Positions 11,941 through 23,352 of a stretch of 64,000 nucleotides of DNA are shown here, piece after piece. Made by a program: the position numbers and the translations under genes. Location of the stretch: positions 9,968 to 73,967 of the forward strand of contig PDUO01000036.1 in assembly GCA_003008705.1 (NCBI GenBank), written 5' to 3'. This stretch comes from Pezicula radicicola (taxonomy: Eukaryota; Ascomycota; Leotiomycetes; Helotiales; Dermateaceae). Numbering within the stretch: the stretch's first letter is position 1; every line of letters starts with the position of its first letter. The notes below the pieces were generated by a model that was not told where the DNA came from, did not search any database, and saw nothing but the letters and a program-made list of their open reading frames with translations.

Positions 11941-12441
11941 ATGTCTCTCTTCTTAGCTCCTAACGCTGTGCAAGTTGCACGCCCAACACCCCTAGTACCT
12001 ACAGACTAGCAATTTTCACCACAATCCTCAAAAACAAAAATAAACCTCAGTTTCTTCAACCTTTTCCACAAACTCCCAACCGAAATCCAACTTCACATCT
12101 GGAACCTCTCCTCTCTCGAACCACACCCCGTCATCGTAGATTATGAAAAACTCAGACCTCCACCTCCACTCCTACAAGTCTGTCAGCAATCCCGCTTCGT
12201 CGCACTCCAACATTTCACGCCTATCTCTACCTCCCGCTTTCACAGTTGGCAATTTTTTCCAAATTTCTTCATTGCCACGAATGAACCTCTACTTTACTCT
12301 ATCTGCTTTCCTTGTTGTATAGCGCTCTCCCAAATATTGAACAATATTGGCTTAGTTCCACAAAATATCAGTCCTAAAGAACTACTAAGGCAAATGGTCT
12401 TGGCTATGCGCAAATCCATCTTCCTATTCGGGTGTGTATGA
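11941..12441 (+). pseudogene. 2EXR-domain protein, interrupted by a stop
   Basis: From the ATG at 11941 one frame runs to TGA at 12441 with a single TAG at 12007-12009 (codon 23). After it comes the start of a 2EXR domain: FFNLFHKLPTEIQLHIWNLS, later LLQVCQQSRFVALQHF, matching the pattern F-x-x-LP-x-E-[IL]-[RQ]-x-x-IW and v-x-x-x-SR. 2EXR proteins are abundant in filamentous fungi and of unknown function. Family members normally extend further than this frame does. The downstream 12442-12800 may hold remnants in other frames. The early stop and short tail suggest a dead copy, although readthrough or an unseen upstream exon cannot be excluded. Confidence 0.65.
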
Positions 12442-12832
12442 TGACTGGTGAGGAGTATGTGACGTATTTCAGGGACTAATTTGTGGTTGATTTTTTACCT
12501 TCTCTTGAAAGTTGAAACCAACTGGAGGGTTTGAGTTGGAGTTTGTTGTAGGGGCGGACGGTGGGTGGCTTTACTTTGGGATGTTGAGGTTGGTAACGGA
12601 GGTTAAGGGGAATGTGATGAAAGGGTTTACTTGTAATAATTGTAGCGCTGGTACGGATCCCGATAAGTAGACGAAACATGGCTCTGATGCTTGTCCATGG
12701 AAAGTTCCTGATGTTGTGGTTATAAGACGAGGATTTCTTTTCAAGAAGCGAGGGATTTAAGTTGTCAGAAACCTTCTCGTCGACTCACATGAGGGACTAA
12801 AAAGTATTAACAGCAACAAGGCAACAAAGGTA

Positions 12833-14175
12833 AGAGTTGTGGCCATTACAAATGGCCCACCTAAGCGAAAACACCACGTTTCAGAAATTTCATATCTCTT
12901 TCTTCTAAAAATCTATAATAATACAACCACCAATTCTATTATCTTAAAATTCACAATGAATAGAGATCGAGTATCAAGCCCTCTACGCTAAAAAGAGTAA
13001 GGCGAATAGCCTACTCCTACGTGGAAAGAAATATATATATTGTGTCGATAAGGAAAATCACAACGATAGATTGAATTAGAAATATACGTTCCTCGACGAA
13101 GTATAAGACGTATAATACGATAAGAATCGAGCCGCCGTGATCGAAAAAAGAAAGCCCCGAGGCGATATATTATAACTATTCGAGAGGTTCGTCATTGTAT
13201 TCAATATATCTCCTAGAATTAGTCGATGCATCGACTATCGATCGAGTAAGTCAAAGCCCACCTAGGTATTAAAGCCTCTGTATACACTATTCGTCGAGAA
13301 CTTCGCCGCGTAGGCTATCGCCGCTGTATTGTATACCCACGACCCTATATATCATGTAAGTAAGCTAAGAAACGATTAGATTTTATATTAAGCCATCGGT
13401 GGTGGGGAACATCGGACTAGGTAGTATATCGGATAAATGGTAAGATTGGTGGTGATTGGAGGAAGGTGATATAGTCGGACGAGGTAATATTCGAGACAGG
13501 GAAGTATAGAAGGATCTAGGTAATACGTCGGAGGGACGAAAGGAGGTGTATAGATTGTATAAAATCGGTATATCACTCTAGTCAAGTTTCGGTTATGATT
13601 TGGGGAGCTATTGGTTGGGACTATAAGTCAGAATTAGTCTTCCTTGAGAAGCTTCCTGAGCGCAAGGGAATTTACTCGAAGGCTTACCTTAACTAAGTAT
13701 TACAACCTATTGTTTTCCCTCTTTTTGATCAACTAGGGCTAGAGTATATCTTCATGGAAGATGGGGCAAAGGTATATACCGGGAATACTCGATTACCTAA
13801 GCTATAACACTATATTCGAAGCTTTCAATGGCCTCCTTCTTCGCCAGATTTAAATATAATAGAGAAGGTCTGGCGATGGATGAAAGAAGAACTAAAGAAA
13901 TTACTATATATACCAAAAAATAAAGAGGATATAAAGAGGGAGTTACAGAGGCTATGGGATCAAGTAGATCTACGTGATTATCGTTATTATACAGAGTAAT
14001 TAACTTATAAGCTTGAAGATGTAATTGAAGTAGGAGGATTAGTTACTATTCATTAGTTTATATATTTAATTTCAAATCAATTAGATTATAATTGTAATTA
14101 TAATATATTTATATATATATATAGTCATTTTTGTGAGGTTCGCTTAGGTGGGCCATTTGTAATGGCCACAACTCT
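12833..14175 (+). mobile_element. Tc1/mariner-type DNA transposon with perfect 37-bp inverted repeats
   Basis: The left end (12833-12869, beginning AGAGTTGTGGCCATTACAAA) and the right end (14139-14175) are exact reverse complements over 37 bp, and TA flanks both sides (12831-12832 and 14176-14177). The 1343-bp body carries a transposase frame on the plus strand. Perfect termini mean either a recent insertion or ends that have escaped the mutation that killed the coding part. Confidence 0.9.
12958..14056 (+). pseudogene. Tc1/mariner transposase, multiple stops
   Basis: The plus strand encodes a recognisable Tc1-like transposase across stops. An N-terminal part (TIRRELRRVGYRRC) leads into the catalytic region: first Asp in a WSDE motif whose Trp codon is now TAG (KVI-stop-SDE), then VSVMIWGAIGWDYKSE, second Asp in FMEDGAKVY, and third acidic residue in SSPDLNIIEKVW, giving DD33/34E spacing. 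The C-terminus ends at about 14056. Several Trp and Gln codons read TAG/TAA, consistent with RIP. N-terminal 12958-13280 is harder to align. It is not related at the ends to the 3732-5254 element. Confidence 0.85.
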
Positions 14176-14333
14176 TACAACTATGAGGCATATATTATTA
14201 TAGTGATTGATTAAAAGCTCTATAATGCTCATACAGCAAAGCGACAAACCAAAAACAAATACCATAAATTCCCCTTCTATCACTGCCTCCCTTCTCTTCA
14301 ACCTCGTCGTAGTCGTCCTTATTTACAACTCTT

Positions 14334-14890
14334 CTACAGAGCGCTCCCCAACCTAAAGCAATCATCGAGAACCAAAACCCAAAAGATACTCCAACTCGCT
14401 TCCCCCAGTCGCATTCCCCACATTAAACGCCATTCCTCGTAAATCGTAGCAAAGAGCCTGTGTTTTTCTTTTTCTTTTCGTTCACCGCCACCAAAAGCCA
14501 GTTGAACCGAGTAGATATCAGCTTTCAACCGAAAAATTGGACCAATCCCTGATGCTTCGATCCTTGAATTAATCAAATCCCACTCGCAAACAGAAACCGT
14601 GCTGAAAGTGATCTGTTGATCATTGCCCCAGTCTCCAAACGGCTCAAGGCTAATCCTCCCCATCCTTGGCGGTGCCAATCCTTCAAATTTCTTGATATCT
14701 TAGGCATACGAAGTACTCAATGGCGGGAGACGACCAATTGAGGGGTCCTTGATGTTCGCTTCGTATTCCTCGTGGGGTTAGCTGAGTAAGATGTCTGGAG
14801 CATGGACTGAGGTGGTGGGTGCATGGATTGCGAGTAGGCCACAAAGAAGAGGAGGCATTGCATCATGAAGCTTTGGTTTTGAGCGGCCAT
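14334..14890 (-). pseudogene. Decayed gene of unknown family
   Basis: A minus-strand frame reads HEEYEANIKDPSIGRLPPLS, then after TAA, DIKKFEGLAPPRMGRISLEP and onward to 14334, with another TAA upstream of HEEYE. Reading across the two TAA codons gives a coherent, normally composed protein of about 180 residues, whereas the longest uninterrupted piece (from the ATG at 14678) is 114 residues. I do not recognise the family. If an intron removes the TAA at about 14700 the gene may be live, but no good donor/acceptor pair stands out. Confidence 0.4.
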
Positions 14891-15670
14891 TATAAAGAGA
14901 GAAGAGATTGCTTGATAAAAGTAATCGACTGATGGAAAGAGTGAATGGATTATAACACGAGATGATTAAAGGAATGACTGGATCGCTGGATGTAGAATGA
15001 TTAGACTGTGATTGAGATGAAGATGTAAGATGTGAGAAGGTATCAACATGACTTTATATCCAGCTCTAGCAAGACCCTTCTTGCATAATAATTCGCTTGG
15101 CCGAAGTTACCGAGCGAGAGTACGATGGGATCATGCAACAAAGGTAAAATAAATTGAACCTCATTTTCAGCCGCTTGGCAGCCTCGTACACCGCATAATG
15201 GTCTGGGTAATAATAGACCGCATTCCGAATCGGGAATTAGTTTGATAAGGATATAACATAATAGGGAATGGAAGGGAAGGGAAGGGAAGGGAAGGGAAAC
15301 GGCGTCGGATGATGGTGAACGAGATAAGATCCGAAACCTGCCTTACTTAAGCCAGACCCTTACTTATATTTAGCAGTCTCATTGGTTCATAACTAAATGT
15401 CTTCCTAAGCGACATCTTTCTTTAGAACGTCGACGAGGCTACGGGTCCCCTTTCTTCGCATCTTCAGCCCTGTTGTCTATTTTCACTTCCACTCCCACCA
15501 CGCATCTCGGAGCCTCACACTCCTTTGCTTAACTTTCCTTTCCGCGTATTCGGCCCTCATCAACTTCCGCATCGTCGTATCTCTGTCACTTAACATGGCA
15601 ATCTAACAATCCCCACAACCGCTCGGATTTCGCAAGCTGTCCTTCCACAGAGACATATCCATTTCGAAAA
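14891..15670. other. Intergenic, promoter side of ALG10
   Basis: It contains a GGAAG pentanucleotide microsatellite at about 15264-15298. CT-rich sequence (about 15470-15560) precedes the ALG10 start, as is common in fungal promoters. No gene seen. Confidence 0.6.
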
Positions 15671-17980
15671 ATGTCTACTTGGAACCCAGTCTCATGGCTT
15701 AGCGGCACAGCTCTCGCGCAGGATAAGTCATCTAAACCATTTAGTGGCCGCAACCTTACCATTGCTCTTATTTACGGCTCCATCATTTTCCCAGCCTGGT
15801 TCTGGGTAAGTCAGGTGACCAAGCATGTCCCGGAGCCATACTTGGTAAGTCACTCACTCACTCACTCACTTACTCTGTCTCGATTGTAATAATCTGACTA
15901 ACATATTATTAGGATGAGGTCTTTCATATTCCTCAAGCTCAAAAGTACTGTGATGCACAATATCAGATATGGGATCCCAAGATCACTACACCACCAGGCC
16001 TGTCAGTAGCGACTTTTCTCTTTCTAAAAGAAACCTATTACTAATACCCCATAGCTACGCATTCGCTACTCTCTTTGCAAAAGTAGTCGGAGGAGGAGTA
16101 TGCAATCCCTACACCCTCCGTCTCTTCAACACATTCGTCCTAATCATGACAAAGGCCTACGCCTCAGCATGTCGAGATCTAATAACACGACTCTCAGTCA
16201 AAACCCCCTCTAACTACTCCAAAACAACACAATCCTGGTTAAACTCTCATGATTACATCTCTTATGATACAGTACATACCGCAATCAACATAGCACTCTT
16301 CCCACCACTCTTTTTCTTCTCTGGACTCTTTTATACAGATGTTCTCTCAACAGCAGTGGTCTTATGTATGTACATGACTTTTCTGCGCCGACCAGGCGCG
16401 TATGAGAGTTCGAACGTTGGAGGCTTTAGACTTTATGTTATTGGACTTGTGGCTCTCACGATGCGACAGACGAATATTTTCTGGGTTGCTATTTTTATGG
16501 GTGGACTAGAGGCTGTGAGGACTGTTAAAAGTCTTCCTACTGCTACTACAACTACATCTTCATCTTCAACCGATGAGTCTTCTGGAAAGATACCACAGAA
16601 TTCAGAGGAATTTTGGGCTGCTATTGAGAGGTATAAACGTGGAGATATTCATGATGTTGCGTTGAATGATGCGGATATTCCTGGTATGATAAACACTTTT
16701 TTTTTCGCTACACACATCTTACATCTCAAGTTCTGGAACCCAACTAATATTAAAATTCGTAGATTTCATCTTCTGCATTCTCAGCATCGCAACCGCAATC
16801 CTATATAATCCGCTCATAGTTCTGGGAAGAATATGTCCTTACATAACACTTCTCTTCTCCTTCGGAGCTTTCGTCTCCTGGAACGGTGGCGTAGTCCTTG
16901 GTAATTCCCTCTTTCATTACCTATTCACCTCAAAGCAATCCTATGCCCCTCTCTTATCTTTTCCTTCCTACCAAAAGTATTATGCCCCATTATAAACTAA
17001 TAACCGATGAAACTATAGGCGATAAATCAAACCACATAGCAACCATCCATCTCCCTCAACTCCTCTACCTCACAGCATTCACCGCCTTCTTCTCATTCCC
17101 ACTCCTACTACCCTATCTCTTAAGCTATATCCCCTCACCACTCCACGTCCTCATCCCAAGTTTCCTTCTCCTCCCAAAACCCCAACCACCAAACCAAAAC
17201 CAAAACCAAAACCAAAACCAAGACGACAATCAACCCAGACCACCCACCAACCATCTCCTCCACCTCGCAACAATACTCCTCCTCACCGTAACTACCCTAT
17301 TAATAATCCACCAAAACACACTAATCCACCCCTTCACCCTCGCCGATAACCGACACTACGTATTCTACGTCTTCCGCTACACAATCCTCCGACACTGGAC
17401 TATTAAATACCTCCTAGCACCAGTATATCTCTTAAGTGGATGGTTAAGCTATAAATGTCTTTCCGGACAAAGATCAACCCAACAATCGAATCTTACCACT
17501 ACCACCTTAACAACCACCCAAGAAAAACCTCCTAAATCCACATCTTCAGTTTCCGCTAAAACCACAAAACAACCATCAACCCAGATCCCCCAACCACAAC
17601 CACAATTCCGCTCATCATCACCAAAGACCTCCTTCCTAATCCTCTACATTCTCACAACAACCCTCTCCCTAATAACGGCTCCCCTAGTAGAACCCCGTTA
17701 CTTTATAATCCCCTGGATACTCTGGAGATTATATGTTCCTTCTCTTTCCTCACCATCCTCAATCACTTTACCGTCAACTCCCTCTGAAACCCCCTCACCA
17801 TCCACCTCACCATCTCCAGCTTCAACATTAACGTCGTCAAACAACAAAAAACACGACCCCCGTCTCTGGATAGAGACATTTTGGTTTCTGATCATTAATG
17901 CTGTGACGGGATATATATTTTTATTTCGGGGGTTTGAATGGGTTCAGGAACCGGGCAAGGTGCAGAGGTTTATGTGGTGA
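15671..17980 (+). CDS. alg10: ALG10 alpha-1,2-glucosyltransferase (Die2 family)
   Basis: Exons 15671-15844, 15913-16001, 16055-16683, 16763-16900 and 17019-17980 give 663 residues with consistent phases. ALG10 acts in the ER membrane and adds the third, terminal glucose from dolichyl-phosphate glucose to the lipid-linked N-glycan precursor, which the oligosaccharyltransferase then recognises. The signature is clear: [13 protein letters not shown] and [11 protein letters not shown] across the exon 2/3 junction, then many hydrophobic spans, [33 protein letters not shown] across exon 4/5, and [16 protein letters not shown]. Length fits fungal homologues. Two low-complexity loops occur, one with repeated Asn-Gln from a CAAAAC repeat (about 17191-17222) and one Ser/Thr/Pro rich (about 17740-17850). 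Intron 1 holds a CACT microsatellite. Confidence 0.93.
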
Positions 17981-18631
17981 TCGAAATATGAAGGGAAGGG
18001 ATTTGATTTATCTATTTTGAAAGTGGAAGGGGATAAGTGAAGGGGGTTGCGGAGCTGAGTTGTTGAGCCGAGCTCGTGTGCTTTTATATATGGATGTGGC
18101 TGCTTTTGGAATATTTGATTTGAGGTGAGGTGTTATGTTTTGTATACTACCTACCTAGTATGTTCTGGTACTTGTTCAAAAATAGCGAGCGCAAACGAGA
18201 AAGGGTTCTTGTAATTGATAATATTCTTTTGGCCATGTGCAAAATGTTGAATGGTAATTTATCCTATATCTGGTCTTGTCCTGTATCCGATGCCTACCGC
18301 CCAACCCGCCAACCATTTAAACGCCTTGAACTCTGCTTTTCAGAAGCAAAAAAAAAACGACAGGAAGCTTCCTTGCTTATGCCTTTATCAAAATGCTTAT
18401 AAGACCCGTATATGCAATCCTGTTCCCATTGCTACTTCCATTCATCAATCCCTAGCCTAGGCTAGACGATTCCCATCGTTGTCTAATCCAACCCATCCAA
18501 CCGTTCCGAAGATATGTACTCCTTTCCAGAATCCTCCATCAAATACCCTAATCGGCTATCCTACGCAACCTAATCCCAACTTCTTCATGACTCTGAATTC
18601 CCGGTCGGTAGTGGCTATTACCAATTAAAGC
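17981..18631. other. Intergenic between converging genes, no gene seen
   Basis: It holds the 3' ends of ALG10 and of the Ser/Thr-rich gene on the other strand. Short frames here show no recognisable features. Confidence 0.6.
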
Positions 18632-19207
18632 TTAAAGACTCAACCTATCCAAACTCAACCGATCTGCACTCCTCTGGCGTCTCACAACACCCAACTTGAA
18701 ATACCTCTCTTCACCTGCAGCAGTCCTTCCCCCAATATACCACTTTTCAGCCCCAAGAACATCTCTGAACCCCTCACTCGAACTATCACTACCTCTCCTT
18801 ACTGCTCTCCTCTCAATATACCGCGGAGTGGCCCCTGTATTCTGTTCTGGGCTTGTCGATAAGGGGGAAGTTGCGGCAGAGAGATTGCGGGGCGAGTGAA
18901 GTGTTGACAGAGCGGTCGTTGTAGCACCTGACTGTTTGTTTGTAGATGTGGTTATGGTCCGAGGGTTTGAGGGTGATGTTGAGGGGTGTGAAGAACTGTT
19001 ATGCTGTGGTTGTGAAGAAGGCGAGGTCGAAGGAAGACCGCTTTTGGATGAGGCCTGTGCTGATTGTTGTATTACAGAGTGTGCTCTGAAGGCAGCGAGG
19101 ACGTTGGCAAAGAAGGGACGGCCTTGCGTGGTTGGCATCTTGGATGAAGGGGTAGATGTTGATGAAACTTGTGAAGTAGTGGGTGGTGGCATGTGTTTGC
19201 TGAGCAT
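18632..19207 (-). CDS. Conserved Ser/Thr-rich protein of unknown function (191 aa)
   Basis: A single-exon frame starts at ATG 19207. The N-terminal segment (about 20-60) includes RPFFANVLAAFRAHSVIQQS. The middle is a long Ser/Thr/Pro/Gln-rich linker, probably disordered. The C-terminal 50 residues are the ordered-looking part (FRDVLGAEKWYIGGRTAAGE, then YFKLGVVRRQRSADRLSLDR) and end in a short repeated SLDRLSL. The tail, with basic residues and serine, looks like a phosphorylation or docking site. I do not recognise a named family. The coding nature rests on the long open frame and the structured C-terminal motif. Confidence 0.6.
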   Translation of the reverse strand: MLSKHMPPPTTSQVSSTSTPSSKMPTTQGRPFFANVLAAFRAHSVIQQSAQASSKSGLPSTSPSSQPQHNSSSHPSTSPSNPRTITTSTNKQSGATTTALSTLHSPRNLSAATSPLSTSPEQNTGATPRYIERRAVRRGSDSSSEGFRDVLGAEKWYIGGRTAAGEERYFKLGVVRRQRSADRLSLDRLSL

Positions 19208-20498
19208 GAAGAGACAATCGAGGATGCGTTGCTCCTTTGAGTTCTATGTTTGTGATTCTCCTTTATCGTGTTGTATTTCCGTGTTGTGACGCTTGGTTGC
19301 TTTTGTTTTATGAGGTGGAGTCGAGTAGCAGGTTGCGGGGATATGGCCGGTTAGTATGTCGAGCCGGGACGGGACGCTGAGGGATGGAGGCAGAGAAGAA
19401 CGGCGTAAGGGATCGTATTAATGCGCTGTTTGCTGTCTGTTGTCTGACCTGCTGGTGAAGTTGGACGTGGATACTACACAGAGGACCGTTTTGCAACCCT
19501 TTCAGTGCTGAGGTTATGTGATGCTTCGGGGATATTTTCGCTTTGCAGGTAGTGAAGTGTGTGGGTTATGGAGGGGCGGGATCGCCAGTCTCTGGGCAGT
19601 CGCAAAAGCAATTCGAGGCGTGGCGTCGTATCTGCTGCTTCGCGGCACCTTTGTAGAGGCCTATTGAGGTTGATTTGATGGTTGAAGAGGGGAAGGTTGG
19701 TGGGGGAAGGGATGTAGTTGTGGTGGTTTGGTAGAGGAGATGACGAAGGTGTATATACTGTATGTTGGGTTGGAGATTGAAATGCGGGATGGGGCAAAAG
19801 ATCCCGACTTTCGGATGACTGGAGTGCTAACGGTTGGGTGGAACCGCCGGGTACCGAATCACAGCCCTGCAAAATATAATCAGATTGGACCCGAGGCTAC
19901 AACAGCAGCAACAACATACGATGCTTTCCGGGGAATAATCATGAGATGTTTGTTCTTCACAAGGGCAAGGCTGCTGGATGTAGAGGAATTATCTGACCGG
20001 CAGAATTACCCCAGTCCCAGTAAGTACGGTAAGAAACAAAGAATGGAAGCATGTGGTTATCTTGTACAACTCAACTTCACGATACGATCCCTATTATCTC
20101 CGGCCACATATGTGAGTTGACAGCAGAAGAGTAGTGAGTACCTTACATCGAGGCAACCCGGTTGTTCAACCAAAGATACCGACAAGTCCGACACCCTTGG
20201 CCATAGTTGCAATTAGGATGCAGTTGTTGTCATGCAGCCTGCAACTGCACGATAAGCATTTGTTCTCCCCTCCACACCCTCACAGCCGGCGGATGGAAGT
20301 CTTCTCCGCAATAGCCAAGCCATCACGTTACAGTTCCCAGGTTGAGGTGCTGACCTTGCACTTCGCACTTCGCACGCACGTGATCCGAAATCCATTCCGG
20401 TTAGCTCCGACAGACGCTTGGCGCATTCAAGATTCTGAGCCAGACCTCAACGACACCAACATCGCAAATATCCCAATTGCAGTCTCACGTCCTTCATC
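19208..20498. other. 1.3-kb divergent intergenic region
   Basis: It lies between the divergently transcribed Ser/Thr-rich gene and QCR10, so it should hold both promoters. Several overlapping frames of 100-130 codons exist on both strands, but they overlap each other and lack any family resemblance. I treat them as chance. Confidence 0.55.
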
Positions 20499-21349
20499 AT
20501 GAACGCCACTCCTCGTAACGTGCGTATCCCTCTTCTGCCAATTGGTGACATGCTGACAATATTGTAGCTCCGTCTCCTGAGCGGCAGCGCAAAGACGGTT
20601 GCCCGTCGCAGCTATGCTACCTACCGGTCACCATACGGCCCCAAGTACGTCCTCGACCGGAAGAAATGGACTGTTGGTATAAAGGATGGAGGATTCTGAT
20701 TCAGTGTTCTGCAGATACGATGTCCCATTGAACGTCCAAGGATGGACCGTTAAGAACTTCGTGAACCTGTACGTTTTCTCCCTGAGGAATCCTCCATACG
20801 AATCCTGTTCAATTTCCAGGAAGGCAGGAATCAGTGCACAGGAATCGAAATGGGAAATACGGATCAGATGCTGATATGTGGTGTTTAGTGGTAGTACCCT
20901 TGCTGCTTTCGGAGGTGTTGCCGGTTTCTTCGCTCTTTTCTTCTTTTCTGATGTTCCACGAGTACGGAGGGATATTATGCAGGTATGTTGTGGCAGATAT
21001 AGTTGCTTGTGAGAGAATGGACGGAACTGACTAGTTCATAGAGAGTACCAATCCTTGGAGAGTACTGGATCAAGGAGGTTCACCCATCTGACAACGTACG
21101 TTTACAATTTCCCTCGTCATTTCATTTGAGCTGGAATTGTCGTCGGAAGGAGAATGAGGAGCACCTGCTAGCTCTTGCAGCGCTCAGAAGAGATGTCGGC
21201 CTTGGGGCTTGGGTACTGCTAGTGCAGAGAGGGTACATTCTTCCTAAGAGTCCCCGATACAAGCATGCACAGCACTTAGTGGAATATATATCACGACACT
21301 ATATTTCAACGTATAGCGATATGCTAACACAGAACACTAGCCATTCTAA
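20499..21349 (+). CDS. qcr10: Cytochrome bc1 complex subunit 10 (QCR10)
   Basis: Six tiny exons: 20499-20519, 20568-20644, 20715-20768, 20889-20982, 21042-21095 and 21341-21349, giving 102 residues with consistent phases. The product is the small single-span subunit of mitochondrial complex III. Evidence: a basic Ser/Arg presequence (VARRSYATYRSPYGP), a Gly/Ala/Phe-rich membrane span (STLAAFGGVAGFFALFFFS), the family motif PRVRRDIMQRVPILGEYWIK, and an ending SDNPF. The last exon contributes only Pro-Phe-stop after a 245-nt intron with GCTAAC branch site and TAG acceptor. The PF ending common in fungal QCR10 supports this choice. No long frame exists here, so simple frame-based calling would miss the gene. 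Confidence 0.88.
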
Positions 21350-21697
21350 ACGGCGAATTGGCTAGGAGGGGCATGGACAGAGGCAAATCGAATACCTGGC
21401 AGCGCTAGAGCCAACTGTAACAAAATAACTTGCATAATAGAATTGCATCCATCTTCCTCTTGCGCCTCACATTTACATCTTCTTGTCATCATCTCTTGCG
21501 TATAGGGCTCATGCTACATATGTACGCGACTGAGAAGAGAGTGAGTTTATATTGCTTTTGAGTTCCGCTGACTAAGCCAGGTCTATGCACTTGCACGTGA
21601 ATCGAAACACGACCAACACCAGATCTATCAACGTTTGTTGGATCTAGCGCATACGCCCTCGATTTCTACAACATCAGATTTCATTTATAGGGAAGGG

Positions 21698-22605
21698 ATG
21701 CCATCCGATAAGAGGAGAAGCAATGCTTCGATCCGCGACGACTCACCAAAAAGGTGTAAGCTGGAGCCCAGACAAGCACCTAGAAAGGAACAATTTAGTT
21801 TTTCGTAAGTGGTCATTGCCCTTTGCCTCATTACCATACTTCCTCTTCAAAATATATTAATAACATGGCTCATTACAGGTCTCCGCAATCTGTCGTAACA
21901 ATACAAGTCAAACCACCTCGAGAGCAAGACCAACGCCGAGTTGTAGACAGAGATAGCGATGGCAGAGAGAACCAGGACGAATGCCACAATAGCAATGAAG
22001 AAGAAGACGAAGGAGAAGAAACAGATAAAGACCCCATCGAGTTCATCGTCCACAAAAGTCTCATCTGCCACCAATCACCGTTCTTTGATGCCGCCTTTAA
22101 TGGATCATTCATTGAGGCCGAGACACAAACTATGACTCTTGATGATGTTGAAGCTCCCGTATTTGGTTTGCTGGTCAATTGGCTCTATACAAAGAAGATT
22201 GAGGATAGTAATGGAAAGACACCAGACGTGGTATCATTAGCCAAGTTGTGGACATTGGCAGAGAAGTGCCTCATTCCTAAGCTACAGAATGCCGCCATTG
22301 ATATCCTCTCGGACTTATTTAAACCACAGCTCCACCGGCGTGAGCTCCTAGGTTTTATCCGCCATGTCTACGATCCATTGGGTCCGGAGCGAGCCGATGG
22401 AAGCCTACGATTACTCGCGGCCGACGCATTCTTGCGGATGTCTAGGGCCTCGCTTGTGAAATGGCTTGATTACCCGTATGAGGGAGAACTGCATCCAGAT
22501 CTTCTGAAACAGATCATACTAATACTTAAGAAGCATGTACCAATATCGCTAACTGGGAAGTTCCTCAGTAAGGAAAGTTTACATGTGGCAGTAGAGACAG
22601 AATAG
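21698..22605 (+). CDS. BTB/POZ domain protein (277 aa)
   Basis: Two exons: 21698-21804 and 21879-22605, joined by a 74-nt GT-AG intron. Exon 1 encodes a basic, Ser/Arg-rich N-terminus ending FSFS, where the BTB fold begins (SPQSVVTIQV). An acidic insertion (about residues 55-80, many Asp/Glu) follows, then the core EFIVHKSLICHQSPFFDAAF, GSFIE and VFGLLVNWLYTKKI. This is the BTB pattern of fungal proteins in which H-K and SPFF mark the dimer helix. The C-terminal helical part has LAKLWTLAEKCLIPKLQNAA. Such proteins are thought to act in protein-protein contacts, sometimes as Cullin-3 adaptors. No partner is visible here. Confidence 0.85.
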
Positions 22606-23352
22606 AGAGTGCATTTTGAGGGTCAAAGCCATTAGGCACAACTGGTGTTGGAGATATTCGCCAAATTATTTCAGTGCACTGTGCCTATATATTCACTCGA
22701 CTATAGATGCAATGGCTAAATGTCTAACTTGTTCCTACAAGAGGCCTCAGGGTGCCTTACTAAGTCTGTTGGAACTACAAGCCGCTCGCTATTTAGGGGT
22801 CCCACCGCAGATGTGAGGACAGGGTCAGCATTTTACGTAACTGCACAACGTCCTTAAGGAGAGAGCACAGCAAGACAAAAAAAAAGCCTTGAGACAGGAT
22901 ACATTTCCCTAAACAGCTCTATGTGGCTTAATAGGGGGAAGTAAAGAAGCGTTTTCTCTGCTGTATTATCTTACACTATTGTTAATTAAAGCTTTATTGC
23001 TAAATTATTATTACTTTATTTCTTAATATGTATTAGGATATAAAGTTAGATCTATCTACTTACTCTAAGGACTAGGAGGAGCTAGAGAGCTAGGAACTTT
23101 ATTAGTGTTTAGTAGAGTATCAATAAGAGCATGGCTCTAATATGACTACAGTTATTGCAAAAAAAGTGTTTCCTATCTCATAATTAGATTTCTACTTCAA
23201 GCTGAAGCTTTAGGCTATTTAGTATAGGGCCTTACCTACAGTAACATCTGGTGCTTGATTTTGGATGGCCTGCTGACACACGTGACAGATTTAGGGAGAG
23301 TCATTTAAGTCAACAACTTCCCTCCCTAAATTTTTCTGGGGGAGGACCTAGG
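22606..23352. other. Intergenic with an AT-rich relic (about 22960-23230)
   Basis: The central 270 bp is AT- and TpA-rich like the mutated repeats at the left end of the window, and probably is a transposon fragment. No domain was readable. The right end is the HET gene's upstream region. Confidence 0.45.

Noticed and set aside
1..14175. CRISPR-like or tRNA-like structures in the repeat region
   Set aside because: Repeats are transposon termini, not regularly spaced units; no A-box/B-box pair or cloverleaf was found anywhere in the window.
19474..20120. Overlapping 130-codon frames on opposite strands upstream of QCR10
   Set aside because: They overlap each other in a divergent promoter region and show no protein-like features.
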